Source: an uncultured Porphyromonas sp.
GTDB taxonomy: Bacteria; Bacteroidota; Bacteroidia; Bacteroidales; Porphyromonadaceae
Direction of reading: 5' to 3'
DNA: 6,402 nucleotides
Assembly (NCBI GenBank): GCA_900548415.1
Contig: URKO01000074.1
Coordinates: 1-6,402 of the forward strand
Under the pieces are notes generated by a model. That model saw only the letters and a program-made list of their open reading frames with translations. It was not told the DNA's origin and did not search any database. The number at the start of each line of letters is the position of its first letter. Position 1 is the first letter of the stretch. The position numbers and the translations under genes are program-made. This document shows positions 1-5,851 of the stretch, piece by piece.

Positions 1-1
1 A

Positions 2-658
2 CTTGCAAATCTCAATCTGATTTGCGATGACATCCACCTTTTCAGACTTGCCGCTGTTTTCAACGGAAAATTGCCTTTTGCAGATGCACTGCGACTTGTC
101 TCGGAGCGTGCACTCGCTATGCAGGCTGCTTGCGAGGCACACCCCTCGACGATGGCTGCGATCATCGGACTGCCTGACGAAAAGATCGAGGAGATCTGCC
201 GTGGTATCTCGGATCAGGTGGTGGTCCCTGCGAACTATAACTGCTCGGGTCAGGTAGTCATCTCTGGCACTATGGAGGGTATCGCTGAGGCTTGCGAGCA
301 GCTCAAGGCTGCGGGTGCTAAGCGTGCGCTACCGCTCAAGGTGGGCGGAGCTTTTCACTCACCTCTTATGCAGCCCGCCAAGGAGCGTCTGCAGCGTGCT
401 ATCGAGTCAACGACCTTTGCCGCACCAATCTGCCCGATCTATCAGAATGTAGACGCTCGCCCTCATACCGATGTGGAGGAGATCAAGGCCAATCTGATCG
501 CTCAGCTTACGGCTCCCGTACGCTGGACGAAGAGTGTCGAGGCGATGGTTGCCGATGGTGCTACGCACTTCGTAGAGCTAGGGCCAGGCAAAGTCTTAGC
601 AGGTCTTATCGGTCGTATCGCAAGCGATGTGACCTGTGAGAGCTTGGCAACGATCTAA
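2..658 (+). CDS. fabD: Malonyl-CoA:ACP transacylase (FabD), C-terminal part, 5' end cut by window
   Basis: FabD moves the malonyl group from malonyl-CoA to acyl carrier protein, supplying the extender unit of type II fatty-acid synthesis in the cytoplasm. The reading frame is open from base 2 to the TAA at 656-658. FabD-like protein is recognisable from about base 47 (LAAVFNGKL, then ADALRLVSERALAMQ). After that come VPANYNCSGQVVISG, the GGAFHSPLM segment with the catalytic histidine codon at 356-358, and near the C-terminus VRWTKSVEAM and FVELGPGKVLAGLIG. About 204 family-like residues are present, against roughly 290-310 for a whole FabD. The nucleophile motif GHSLG should lie just upstream of LAAV, at about bases 14-40, but frame 2 there reads unrelated residues (LICDDIHLFR). 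The true start is outside the window, and the TTG at 71 is not it. Identity of the 3' part is secure; whether the gene is intact is not. Confidence 0.9.
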   Translation, partial: LANLNLICDDIHLFRLAAVFNGKLPFADALRLVSERALAMQAACEAHPSTMAAIIGLPDEKIEEICRGISDQVVVPANYNCSGQVVISGTMEGIAEACEQLKAAGAKRALPLKVGGAFHSPLMQPAKERLQRAIESTTFAAPICPIYQNVDARPHTDVEEIKANLIAQLTAPVRWTKSVEAMVADGATHFVELGPGKVLAGLIGRIASDVTCESLATI

Positions 659-680
659 TGAATCTTTGCAAGAACTAAGG

Positions 681-729
681 AGAGGACAAGTTCGGCTAGT
701 CATCTAGTTGAGCTTGTCCTCTAGTTTTT
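681..729 (+). terminator. Intrinsic terminator after fabD
   Basis: Bases 681-699 can pair with 704-722 around a TCAT loop, giving a 19-bp stem with a few G.T wobbles. The outer ten pairs (AGAGGACAAG with CTTGTCCTCT) are perfect. A T-rich run (AGTTTTTA) follows at once. It begins 22 nt after the fabD stop codon and ends 26 nt before cdd, so it should separate fabD from the downstream genes. Confidence 0.85.
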
Positions 730-755
730 ATTCAGACATCTAAGTAGATAGTATT

Positions 756-1235
756 ATGAGCGATAAGGAGTTACTAATACCCTACACGCGGCTACCCCGC
801 TCGGAGTGGCCAGAGGTTTACGGACGACTCGAGGAGGCTGCCGTAGAGGCTACCCGCCGGTCGTATGCCCCGTACAGTCACTTTCACGTAGGGGCTGCAG
901 CACTGCTGGAGGATGGCGAGATCGTGCTGGGGTGCAATCAGGAGAATGCCTCCTTCTCGCCCACGCTCTGTGCCGAGCGAACGGCTCTCTACGCCATCGG
1001 GGCGCACCACCCGGGAGCTGTCGTGGAGCGGATGATGATCATCGCTGAGACAGAGGGCAAGCGTGTCGAGGCGATCTCCCCCTGCGGCGTGTGCCGACAG
1101 GTGATGATGGAGACGGCAAAGCGACAGGGCAAGCCCTTTGAGGTAATCCTCTGTGGACCTGATGACGCTATCGTTATTAGCGACTGTCGGCTTCTCTTGC
1201 CCTTTGCGTTTGACGGTTCAGATATTCCCTCGTAG
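756..1235 (+). CDS. cdd: Cytidine deaminase (Cdd)
   Basis: This enzyme hydrolyses cytidine and deoxycytidine to uridine and deoxyuridine in pyrimidine salvage and is cytoplasmic. The 159-residue product has the small zinc-dependent cytidine deaminase fold: APYSHFHVGAA at 38-48, the substrate-binding NQENAS at 61-66, and the catalytic CAERTA with zinc ligand Cys72 and proton-shuttling Glu74. PCGVCRQ follows with the other zinc ligands Cys110 and Cys113, and the LLPFAF tail is at 147-152. It is somewhat longer than the classic ~130-residue tetrameric enzymes because of an N-terminal extension of about 25 residues. The ATG at 756 is the first in-frame ATG after the fabD terminator; no clear ribosome binding site is visible, as is usual in Bacteroidota. 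A cytidylate-kinase-like gene starts 46 nt downstream with no terminator between, so the two are probably co-transcribed. Confidence 0.95.
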   Translation: MSDKELLIPYTRLPRSEWPEVYGRLEEAAVEATRRSYAPYSHFHVGAAALLEDGEIVLGCNQENASFSPTLCAERTALYAIGAHHPGAVVERMMIIAETEGKRVEAISPCGVCRQVMMETAKRQGKPFEVILCGPDDAIVISDCRLLLPFAFDGSDIPS

Positions 1236-1281
1236 GGCTAAGCGCGCCCACCATTTGTAGAGACCTATTTCCCATTAGTAT

Positions 1282-1920
1282 ATGGCTTATCGCATCATTA
1301 CAATCAGTAGACAGTATGGCTGCGGAGCTCGCACCATAGGGCGTCAGCTCTCGGAGCAACTCGGCTTGACCTATTACGACAAGGAGCTCATCCGCATGAT
1401 CGCCGAGGAGAGTGGCTATGCTGCCGACTATGTCGAGGAGCAAAGCGAGTACGCCTCGACGTCGGGACTGGACTTCATGCCGATGTCTCACGGAGCGCTC
1501 TTCTCCGTACCTATGACGGGACTCGTCGAGACACCTTCGGTGACCCGCTATCTCAACGATTTTATCCTCAAGATAGCTGAAGAGAGTCCCTGCGTCATCA
1601 TCGGGCGCAGTGCTGACTACATCTTACGAGACCGGGACGACGTGCTCAACGTATTCCTCTATGCCGATGTCGAGGCACGTGTCAAGACGCTCCTACAGCG
1701 AGGTGACGAAGCGACAGAAGACGAAGCACGCAAGCGCATTGAGCAGTCCGACCGAGCCCGCCGCAAGAACTATAAGCAGATGACCAATAGGGAGTGGGGC
1801 GAGTCGACCAACTACCACCTCTGCCTCAATACGGGAGCCTTCGGAGCGCCCTGCTGTACCGACATCATCGCGCACGCCTACCAGCTCCCCTGCGGTGGCA
1901 TGACTATTGGCAAAAAGTAA
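1282..1920 (+). CDS. Cytidylate-kinase-like P-loop protein
   Basis: The 212-residue product resembles the cytidylate-kinase-like family (Pfam Cytidylate_kinase2 type), nucleoside-monophosphate-kinase-fold proteins whose reaction is mostly unproven. The phosphate-loop region is ITISRQYGCGARTIG (residues 6-20), followed by LGLTYYDKELI (28-37), VIIGRSADYIL (105-115), a basic lid-like stretch DRARRKNYKQM (157-167) and the closing pattern NYHLCLNTGAFG (177-188). The usual GxGK(S/T) lysine of true CMP kinases is absent: the loop reads GCGARTIG. This fits the family, not a canonical Cmk. A start at the ATG at 1282 places the beta-strand MAYRIITISR right at the N-terminus. It lies 46 nt after cdd, and its stop is 7 nt before the start of the DUF695-like gene. 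CMP kinase activity is plausible from the name and the cdd neighbour but is not shown by the sequence. Confidence 0.8.
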   Translation: MAYRIITISRQYGCGARTIGRQLSEQLGLTYYDKELIRMIAEESGYAADYVEEQSEYASTSGLDFMPMSHGALFSVPMTGLVETPSVTRYLNDFILKIAEESPCVIIGRSADYILRDRDDVLNVFLYADVEARVKTLLQRGDEATEDEARKRIEQSDRARRKNYKQMTNREWGESTNYHLCLNTGAFGAPCCTDIIAHAYQLPCGGMTIGKK

Positions 1921-1927
1921 ACCCACT

Positions 1928-2353
1928 ATGCGACTGACGGACAATTGGTTCGACGGCTTAGCCGAAAGCGAAACTGACCAGACGGCTCACCTGCATGTGC
2001 GTGATGAGCTGGAGGAGTTTCGTGCTACGGGCAAGTACCGCTTTGTGATCGAGATCGCTTACCCCTTTGACGGCGAGGGCATAGAGCCATCGGATACGGA
2101 CACAGCGCAGATAGAGGCGGTGGACGAACTGCTCCAGACCGCCATGGAGCGGGACAAGATGGCGATCCTTGCAGCCTCTATCCTAGAGCCAGGGCGCAAA
2201 GTGTGGCTCTACGTGAGTCGCACGTACGACCCCTTCTTTGATCGCCTCGAGGAGGTGCTGGCAGAGCTACCCCTCCTGCCGCTACAGTTTGAGGTAGTCC
2301 AGGACGCAGACTGGAGCTACTACCAGGAGCTACTGGACAAGCTACAGCCGTAG
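1928..2353 (+). CDS. DUF695-like small protein of unknown function
   Basis: This is a 141-residue acidic, soluble-looking protein with no signal peptide or membrane segment. The second half (about 78-136) has the layout I associate with DUF695 domains: AILAASILEPGRKVWLYVS, then a helix PFFDRLEEVLAE, then FEVVQDADWSYYQELL, where the aspartate-x-aspartate-tryptophan-serine-tyrosine-tyrosine stretch is the strongest resemblance. The function of that family is unknown to me. I chose the ATG at 1928, 7 nt after the stop of the kinase-like gene. A TTG at 1907 would add seven residues (MAKSKPT) and overlap the upstream gene by 14 nt, which is less likely. The tight spacing suggests translational coupling with the kinase-like gene. 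The assignment rests on motif recall and should be treated as tentative. Confidence 0.65.
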   Translation: MRLTDNWFDGLAESETDQTAHLHVRDELEEFRATGKYRFVIEIAYPFDGEGIEPSDTDTAQIEAVDELLQTAMERDKMAILAASILEPGRKVWLYVSRTYDPFFDRLEEVLAELPLLPLQFEVVQDADWSYYQELLDKLQP

Positions 2354-2387
2354 CCTAACAAACCACCCATATCCACAAATGCAAAAG

Positions 2388-2414
2388 GAGACTGTTGCAA
2401 AAGTCACCAGTCTC
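2388..2414. repeat. 27-bp palindromic repeat, copy 1
   Basis: The arms GAGACTG (2388-2394) and CAGTCTC (2408-2414) are perfect inverted repeats around a spacer containing GCAAAAGTC. The same element recurs at 6212-6238 with 25 of 27 bases identical. It lies between the convergent DUF695-like and RluA-family genes, immediately before the terminator hairpin at 2415. It could be an extra terminator stem or a dispersed element derived from insertion-sequence ends; ends beginning GAGACTGTT are, from memory, seen in some Bacteroidales insertion sequences. Confidence 0.7.
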
Positions 2415-2456
2415 AAAAGGAGAGCCCCACGCTAGGTGAAGCTCTCCTTTTATTTT
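2415..2456. terminator. Intrinsic terminator between convergent genes, probably bidirectional
   Basis: AAAAGGAGAGC (2415-2425) pairs perfectly with GCTCTCCTTTT (2441-2451), an 11-bp stem. Within the loop CAC (2428-2430) can pair with GTG (2436-2438). The plus-strand transcript ends in TTTTATTTT. Because the left arm starts with AAAA, the minus-strand transcript also ends its stem in TTTT, so the hairpin can serve both the DUF695-like gene (stop at 2353) and the RluA-family gene (stop at 2476 on the minus strand). Confidence 0.85.
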
Positions 2457-2475
2457 GTCTCGTCGGCTTGCTAAG

Positions 2476-3162
2476 TTACTTCGTATGGCTCAGCAAAGAC
2501 CAGATAGCGTCGTCCTCAGGGTACGGCGCGACGACCTCTATATGCTCATGAGTGACGGGGTGCTCGAAGCTTAAGATACGCGCATGGAGCGAGATACCAC
2601 CATCCTTGTTGCTCCGTGGAGCGCCATACTTGAGGTCCCCCTTGATCGGGTAGCCCATGTGGCTTAGCTGCGTACGTATCTGATGATGCCGCCCCGTATG
2701 TAGCGTCACGGCCAGCAGACTGTAGCGGTCGCCCACGGCGAGACGCTCGTAGGTGAGCCAGGCGCGCTTAGCCTCAGCGTGAGGCTCCGTCACGACGTAG
2801 CTCTTGTTTTGCTTACGATTGCGATAGAGCAGATCCTTAGCCTCGCCCGCTTTCTGGGGAAAAGCTCCACAGACCACAGCATGGTAGACTTTGTGGATCT
2901 CTCGTCGCTGAAACATAGCGTTGAGCCGTGCCAGAGCCTTCGAAGTCTTGGCAAAAAGCACCGCCCCCGACGTCGGTCTATCGATACGATGCGTGACCCC
3001 AACGAACGCCCGCCCAGGCTTGTCGTACTTATCGATGAGATAGCGCTCGACAAGCTCCGAGAGCGGTGTATCGCCCGTGCTGTCACCCTGTACGAGCATC
3101 CCCGCCGGCTTATTGACGATGAGGAGATGATTGTCCTCGTAAAGGATCTGTAGGTCAGGCAT
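2476..3162 (-). CDS. RluA-family RNA pseudouridine synthase
   Basis: It isomerises specific uridines in ribosomal or transfer RNA to pseudouridine. The 228-residue product starts LQILYEDNHLLIVNKPAGM (residues 4-22, the conserved first strands). It carries the catalytic motif THRIDRPTSG with nucleophile Asp61, then KVYHAVVCG (91-99), and TGRHHQIRTQLSHMG (156-170) followed by YPIKGDLKYGA (171-181), all hallmarks of the RluA/RluC/RluD group. There is no N-terminal S4 RNA-binding domain, and the protein is shorter than RluC or RluD (about 300 residues). It therefore belongs to the short single-domain subgroup, and the target base cannot be named. It starts at the ATG complementary to 3160-3162, 19 nt after the fabG stop, so it is probably the last gene of the TetR-fabG-rluA-type operon. 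The terminator at 2415-2451 closes it. Confidence 0.92.
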   Translation of the reverse strand: MPDLQILYEDNHLLIVNKPAGMLVQGDSTGDTPLSELVERYLIDKYDKPGRAFVGVTHRIDRPTSGAVLFAKTSKALARLNAMFQRREIHKVYHAVVCGAFPQKAGEAKDLLYRNRKQNKSYVVTEPHAEAKRAWLTYERLAVGDRYSLLAVTLHTGRHHQIRTQLSHMGYPIKGDLKYGAPRSNKDGGISLHARILSFEHPVTHEHIEVVAPYPEDDAIWSLLSHTK

Positions 3163-3181
3163 CGGTCTGCTTACTAAAGCA

Positions 3182-3931
3182 TTACATATTCATACCGCCG
3201 CAGCAGGAGAGCACCTGTCCTGTCATGTAAGAGGAGAGGTCGCTCGCGAGGAAGAGAGCCACATTGGCCACATCCTCAGGCTTGCCACCACGACGTAGCG
3301 GGATCTGCTTAGCCCACTCCTTGCGTACCTCCTCGCTGAGGACGGCCGTCATATCGCTCTCGATGAAGCCCGGAGCAATGCTGTTGGCACGGATACCGCG
3401 TGAGCCGAGCTCCTTGGCAACGCTCTTAGCCAGTGCGATCATACCAGCCTTAGAGGCCGAGTAGTTCACCTGACCCGCATTGCCCGATACACCGACGACG
3501 CTCGCCATGTTGATGATGCTACCCTGACGCTGCTTCATCATGACGGGAGCTGCGGCGTGGATCATATTGAAGGCGGACTTTAAGTTGACATTGATCACCG
3601 CATCCCACTGCTGCTCCGTCATACGCAGGAGCAGACCGTCACGGGTGATGCCTGCATTATTGACTAGGACATCTAGCTTGCCAAAGTCAGCGACGATCTG
3701 CTCCACGAGCTGATGCGCAGCCTCAAAGTCTGCCGCATTGCTCTCGTAGGTGCGTATCGTGACACCGCACTCCTTGGCTAGCTGAGCGTAGTAATCCTTT
3801 GCTTCGTCGGCAACCTTGAGGTCACTAATAGCTACATGGCATCCAGCCTCTGCATACTTCGTGGCAATCGCCTTGCCGATACCACGTGCTGCTCCGGTGA
3901 TCAGAGCCACTTTGTCCTGAAGTAGTTTCAT
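3182..3931 (-). CDS. fabG: 3-oxoacyl-[acyl-carrier-protein] reductase (FabG)
   Basis: FabG reduces 3-oxoacyl-ACP to 3-hydroxyacyl-ACP with NADPH, the first reductive step of each fatty-acid elongation cycle. The 249-residue product is a classical short-chain dehydrogenase of normal FabG length. The cofactor loop is TGAARGIG (12-19), followed by NNAGITRDGLLLRM (91-104), the active-site residues Asn116, Ser144, Tyr157 and Lys161 (YSASK), and NSIAPGFIESDMT (183-195). The C-terminus GQVLSCCGGMNM has two cysteines where many FabG proteins have Val-Asp or similar, which is not a catalytic position. It follows the TetR-type gene by 5 nt and precedes the pseudouridine synthase by 19 nt, so transcription from the regulator's promoter is likely. 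Many short-chain dehydrogenases look alike, but the RDGLLLRM and GFIESDMT segments favour FabG proper. Confidence 0.92.
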   Translation of the reverse strand: MKLLQDKVALITGAARGIGKAIATKYAEAGCHVAISDLKVADEAKDYYAQLAKECGVTIRTYESNAADFEAAHQLVEQIVADFGKLDVLVNNAGITRDGLLLRMTEQQWDAVINVNLKSAFNMIHAAAPVMMKQRQGSIINMASVVGVSGNAGQVNYSASKAGMIALAKSVAKELGSRGIRANSIAPGFIESDMTAVLSEEVRKEWAKQIPLRRGGKPEDVANVALFLASDLSSYMTGQVLSCCGGMNM

Positions 3932-3936
3932 AGATT

Positions 3937-4554
3937 CTATTGAGTTATAGGTTTTGTATTTGCATGATTGGTCAGTCCCTGCCTGAGTAGCTGCTTCATC
4001 GCAGCGATGATGCGGAGGTAGTCCTCCTTACCATACTCATGGTGGTAGCGATTGATGTAAGGTGCCTCCAGACTCTTGAAGCTCTTGAGGAGTAGGTAGG
4101 CTGTCGAGTTGATATCTGGGACAAGTAGCTCTCCTCGATCGTGTCCCTCCTGCAGGATCCGCTTGAGCATATCGTACTCGCTCTGGTCATACTTGAGGCG
4201 AAGGCGCTCGATATTGAAAGTGTCGCTAAAGAAGCTCGCATTGTGCTCACCCTGCCTCTGCACCGTCTTCTGTATCAGCTGCAGATGATTGTCCAGCAGC
4301 ACCATCAGCTTAGTAATCGCATCACCCGGACGAGACAGTACCTCGCTCAGCGACTGGCTCATCAGACTGATCTCCCGCTCTATGACCGCCATGAGCAGCG
4401 CCTGCTTGTCCTTATAATAAGTGTAGACCGTACGCCGACTGCACCCCACAGCCTCTGCAATAGCGACCATGGTCGTCTCCTCGACTCCTTGCTGCACAAA
4501 GAGCGTGTGAGCCATTTGGACGATGCGCTGGCGCGTGTGTTGTGTAGAGGTCAT
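3937..4554 (-). CDS. TetR/AcrR-family transcriptional regulator
   Basis: This is a 205-residue one-component repressor-like protein. The N-terminal DNA-binding domain is clear: TRQRIVQMAHTLF (7-19) then the helix-turn-helix ETTMVAIAEAVGCSRRTVYTYYKDKQALL, about residues 26-54, with the typical recognition helix ending TVYTYY. The rest, about 60-205, is a variable helical ligand-binding and dimerisation domain that gives no hint of the ligand. It is the first gene of a tight minus-strand run with fabG (5-nt gap) and a pseudouridine synthase, and is divergent from a histidine kinase. Autoregulation and control of fabG, perhaps in response to an acyl-CoA or fatty acid, is a reasonable inference from position only. 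The ATG complementary to 4552-4554 is used; it sits about 40 nt from a Bacteroidota-like -7 box. Confidence 0.9.
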   Translation of the reverse strand: MTSTQHTRQRIVQMAHTLFVQQGVEETTMVAIAEAVGCSRRTVYTYYKDKQALLMAVIEREISLMSQSLSEVLSRPGDAITKLMVLLDNHLQLIQKTVQRQGEHNASFFSDTFNIERLRLKYDQSEYDMLKRILQEGHDRGELLVPDINSTAYLLLKSFKSLEAPYINRYHHEYGKEDYLRIIAAMKQLLRQGLTNHANTKPITQ

Positions 4555-4558
4555 AAGT

Positions 4559-4609
4559 GCGTGAACGATAATAAAAGCGTGAGATATTCGTTACAAAGAT
4601 ACAGCTTTG
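4559..4609. promoter_or_regulatory. Candidate operator region between TetR gene and histidine kinase
   Basis: Several repeats cluster here. GCGTGA occurs twice in direct orientation (4559-4564 and 4578-4583, 19 bp apart). AACGA (4564-4568) is mirrored by TCGTT (4588-4592). CAAAG (4594-4598) is mirrored by CTTTG (4605-4609) around ATACAG, and this last dyad overlaps the putative -7 box. Binding by the adjacent TetR protein is an inference; short repeats like these can occur by chance. Confidence 0.35.
4594..4601 (-). promoter_or_regulatory. Putative -7 promoter box for the TetR-fabG operon
   Basis: On the minus strand this reads TATCTTTG, an exact match to the Bacteroidota -7 consensus TAnnTTTG, 40 nt upstream of the regulator's ATG. 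The TTTG usually found about 20 bp further upstream (-33) is not visible, so the call rests on the one box and its position. Confidence 0.5.
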
Positions 4610-4661
4610 CGCCGAATGTACCCTTTGGGATCGAGCGCACGCCATTCTAATCCTCACCCAC

Positions 4662-5831
4662 ATGTCATCCTCCAGGAGATTACTCGGCTCCCTGCCTACC
4701 AATATACTACTTGTCGTGCTGGCGCTCGTCGTGGCACTCCTCCCGCTCATCCTCTCGGAGCCACTCGTGAGACGCATGGCCGACGAGGAGCGACTCAAGA
4801 TGCAGACCTGGGCCGAGGCAACCGAGTGCATAGCTAGCCAAAGTGACGAGCAGCTCAATGCCCTAGCTCTCCAAATCTTAGAGTCAAACACCACCATACC
4901 GCTCATCCTCACAGACAGCCTCGGGAATATCCTAGGATACAAAAACATCGACTCCGCAGCGGTCTCTCGTGACTCGACCTATCTGGAGAAGCGGCTCACA
5001 GCTTTTCGCTCTGGCTACGCTCCTATCGAGATTGACCTAGGTACCGCTGGACGCCAATACCTTTACTACAGCGACAGCAGTAACCTGAGGCGGTTGCTAC
5101 GCTTCCCCTATCTGCAGACAAGTATCTTCATCCTCTACATCATCATCCTCGTCCTCACCATTCGTAGCCTACTGCACTGGGAGCAGGACCGCATATGGGT
5201 CGGTCTCAGCAAGGAGACCGCCCACCAGCTCGGCACGCCCATCTCCTCGCTTATGGCGTGGACCGAACTGCTCAAGAGCTACGACCTCCCCCCCGAGATC
5301 ATCGAGAGCATCGGACAAGATGTCAATCGTCTCGAGCTGATCGCCCACCGTTTCCAAAAAGTCGGCAGCCTACCCGAGCTCACCCCCATAGAGCTCAACG
5401 GACTGGTCGCTACCTCCGTGCAGTACCTCTCGCGACGCATCTCTAGACAGGTGGAGATCGTCTTTGAGCCAGCACCCGAGGAGCTCTACTGCCTCATCAC
5501 GCCCGACCTCATGAGCTGGGTCGTGGAGAACATCGTCAAGAACGGCGTCGACGCCATGGACGGCAAAGGCACGATTACCATCACCACGGAGGCTCACGGC
5601 AAGAACGCCTACCTCGAGATCACCGACACGGGCCGTGGTATGACACGCGCCACGCAGCGGATGATCTTCAAGCCTGGCTTCACCACCAAGGAGCGTGGCT
5701 GGGGGCTCGGCTTATCGCTCGCACGTCGCATCATACGTCACTACTTCCGCGGGCGCATCTACGTCAAGCGCTCTGAGCTACAAGTCGGCACCACCTTCCG
5801 GATCACCCTCCCCCTGCAGCCGCTCCCCTAG
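4662..5831 (+). CDS. Membrane sensor histidine kinase
   Basis: This is a 389-residue inner-membrane histidine kinase, which should autophosphorylate and pass phosphate to a response regulator. The order is: transmembrane segment about 13-32, an external sensor region of about 120 residues (33-152) that I do not recognise, and a second transmembrane segment about 153-170. The dimerisation and phospho-acceptor box GLSKETAHQLGTPISSLMAW (181-200) follows, with His188. Next come an N-box with Asn290 and Asn294 (ENIVKNGVDAM), a G1 box DTGRGM (322-327), FKPGFTTK (336-343) and a G2 box GWGLGLSLARRI (346-357). All catalytic boxes are present, so it should be active. The KETAHQLGTP version of the H-box is, from memory, typical of Bacteroidota kinases including the PorY type, but orthology to PorY cannot be settled here. 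No response regulator lies beside it, so it is an orphan within this window. It diverges from the TetR-type gene across 107 nt. Confidence 0.93.
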   Translation: MSSSRRLLGSLPTNILLVVLALVVALLPLILSEPLVRRMADEERLKMQTWAEATECIASQSDEQLNALALQILESNTTIPLILTDSLGNILGYKNIDSAAVSRDSTYLEKRLTAFRSGYAPIEIDLGTAGRQYLYYSDSSNLRRLLRFPYLQTSIFILYIIILVLTIRSLLHWEQDRIWVGLSKETAHQLGTPISSLMAWTELLKSYDLPPEIIESIGQDVNRLELIAHRFQKVGSLPELTPIELNGLVATSVQYLSRRISRQVEIVFEPAPEELYCLITPDLMSWVVENIVKNGVDAMDGKGTITITTEAHGKNAYLEITDTGRGMTRATQRMIFKPGFTTKERGWGLGLSLARRIIRHYFRGRIYVKRSELQVGTTFRITLPLQPLP

Positions 5832-5851
5832 CCCCCCCTCGCCTTCTTTTC

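Noticed and set aside
27..257. 76-residue plus-strand frame starting ATG at 27 in the fabD region
   Set aside because: Past base 47 it is out of frame with the clear FabD sequence; only the few codons before that may be a frameshifted trace of fabD, covered as a finding.
722..729. TAGTTTTT as a -7 promoter box for cdd
   Set aside because: It lies in the T-run of the fabD terminator, lacks the final G of TAnnTTTG and has no -33 partner; not strong enough to call.
1177..1491. 104-residue minus-strand frame across the cdd/kinase-like junction
   Set aside because: It is antisense to two well-supported genes and has no motif or upstream signal.
2779..3153. 124-residue plus-strand frame opposite the pseudouridine synthase gene
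   Set aside because: Antisense shadow of a gene with an intact HRIDRPTSG catalytic motif; no features of its own.
4141..4650. 169-residue plus-strand frame opposite the TetR-type gene
   Set aside because: Antisense shadow; the minus-strand protein has a clear helix-turn-helix, this one has no recognisable motif.
4412..4948. 178-residue minus-strand frame spanning the divergent intergenic region
   Set aside because: It overlaps the regulator's N-terminal coding region and the start of the kinase gene in other frames; composition is serine/arginine-rich as expected for an antisense shadow.
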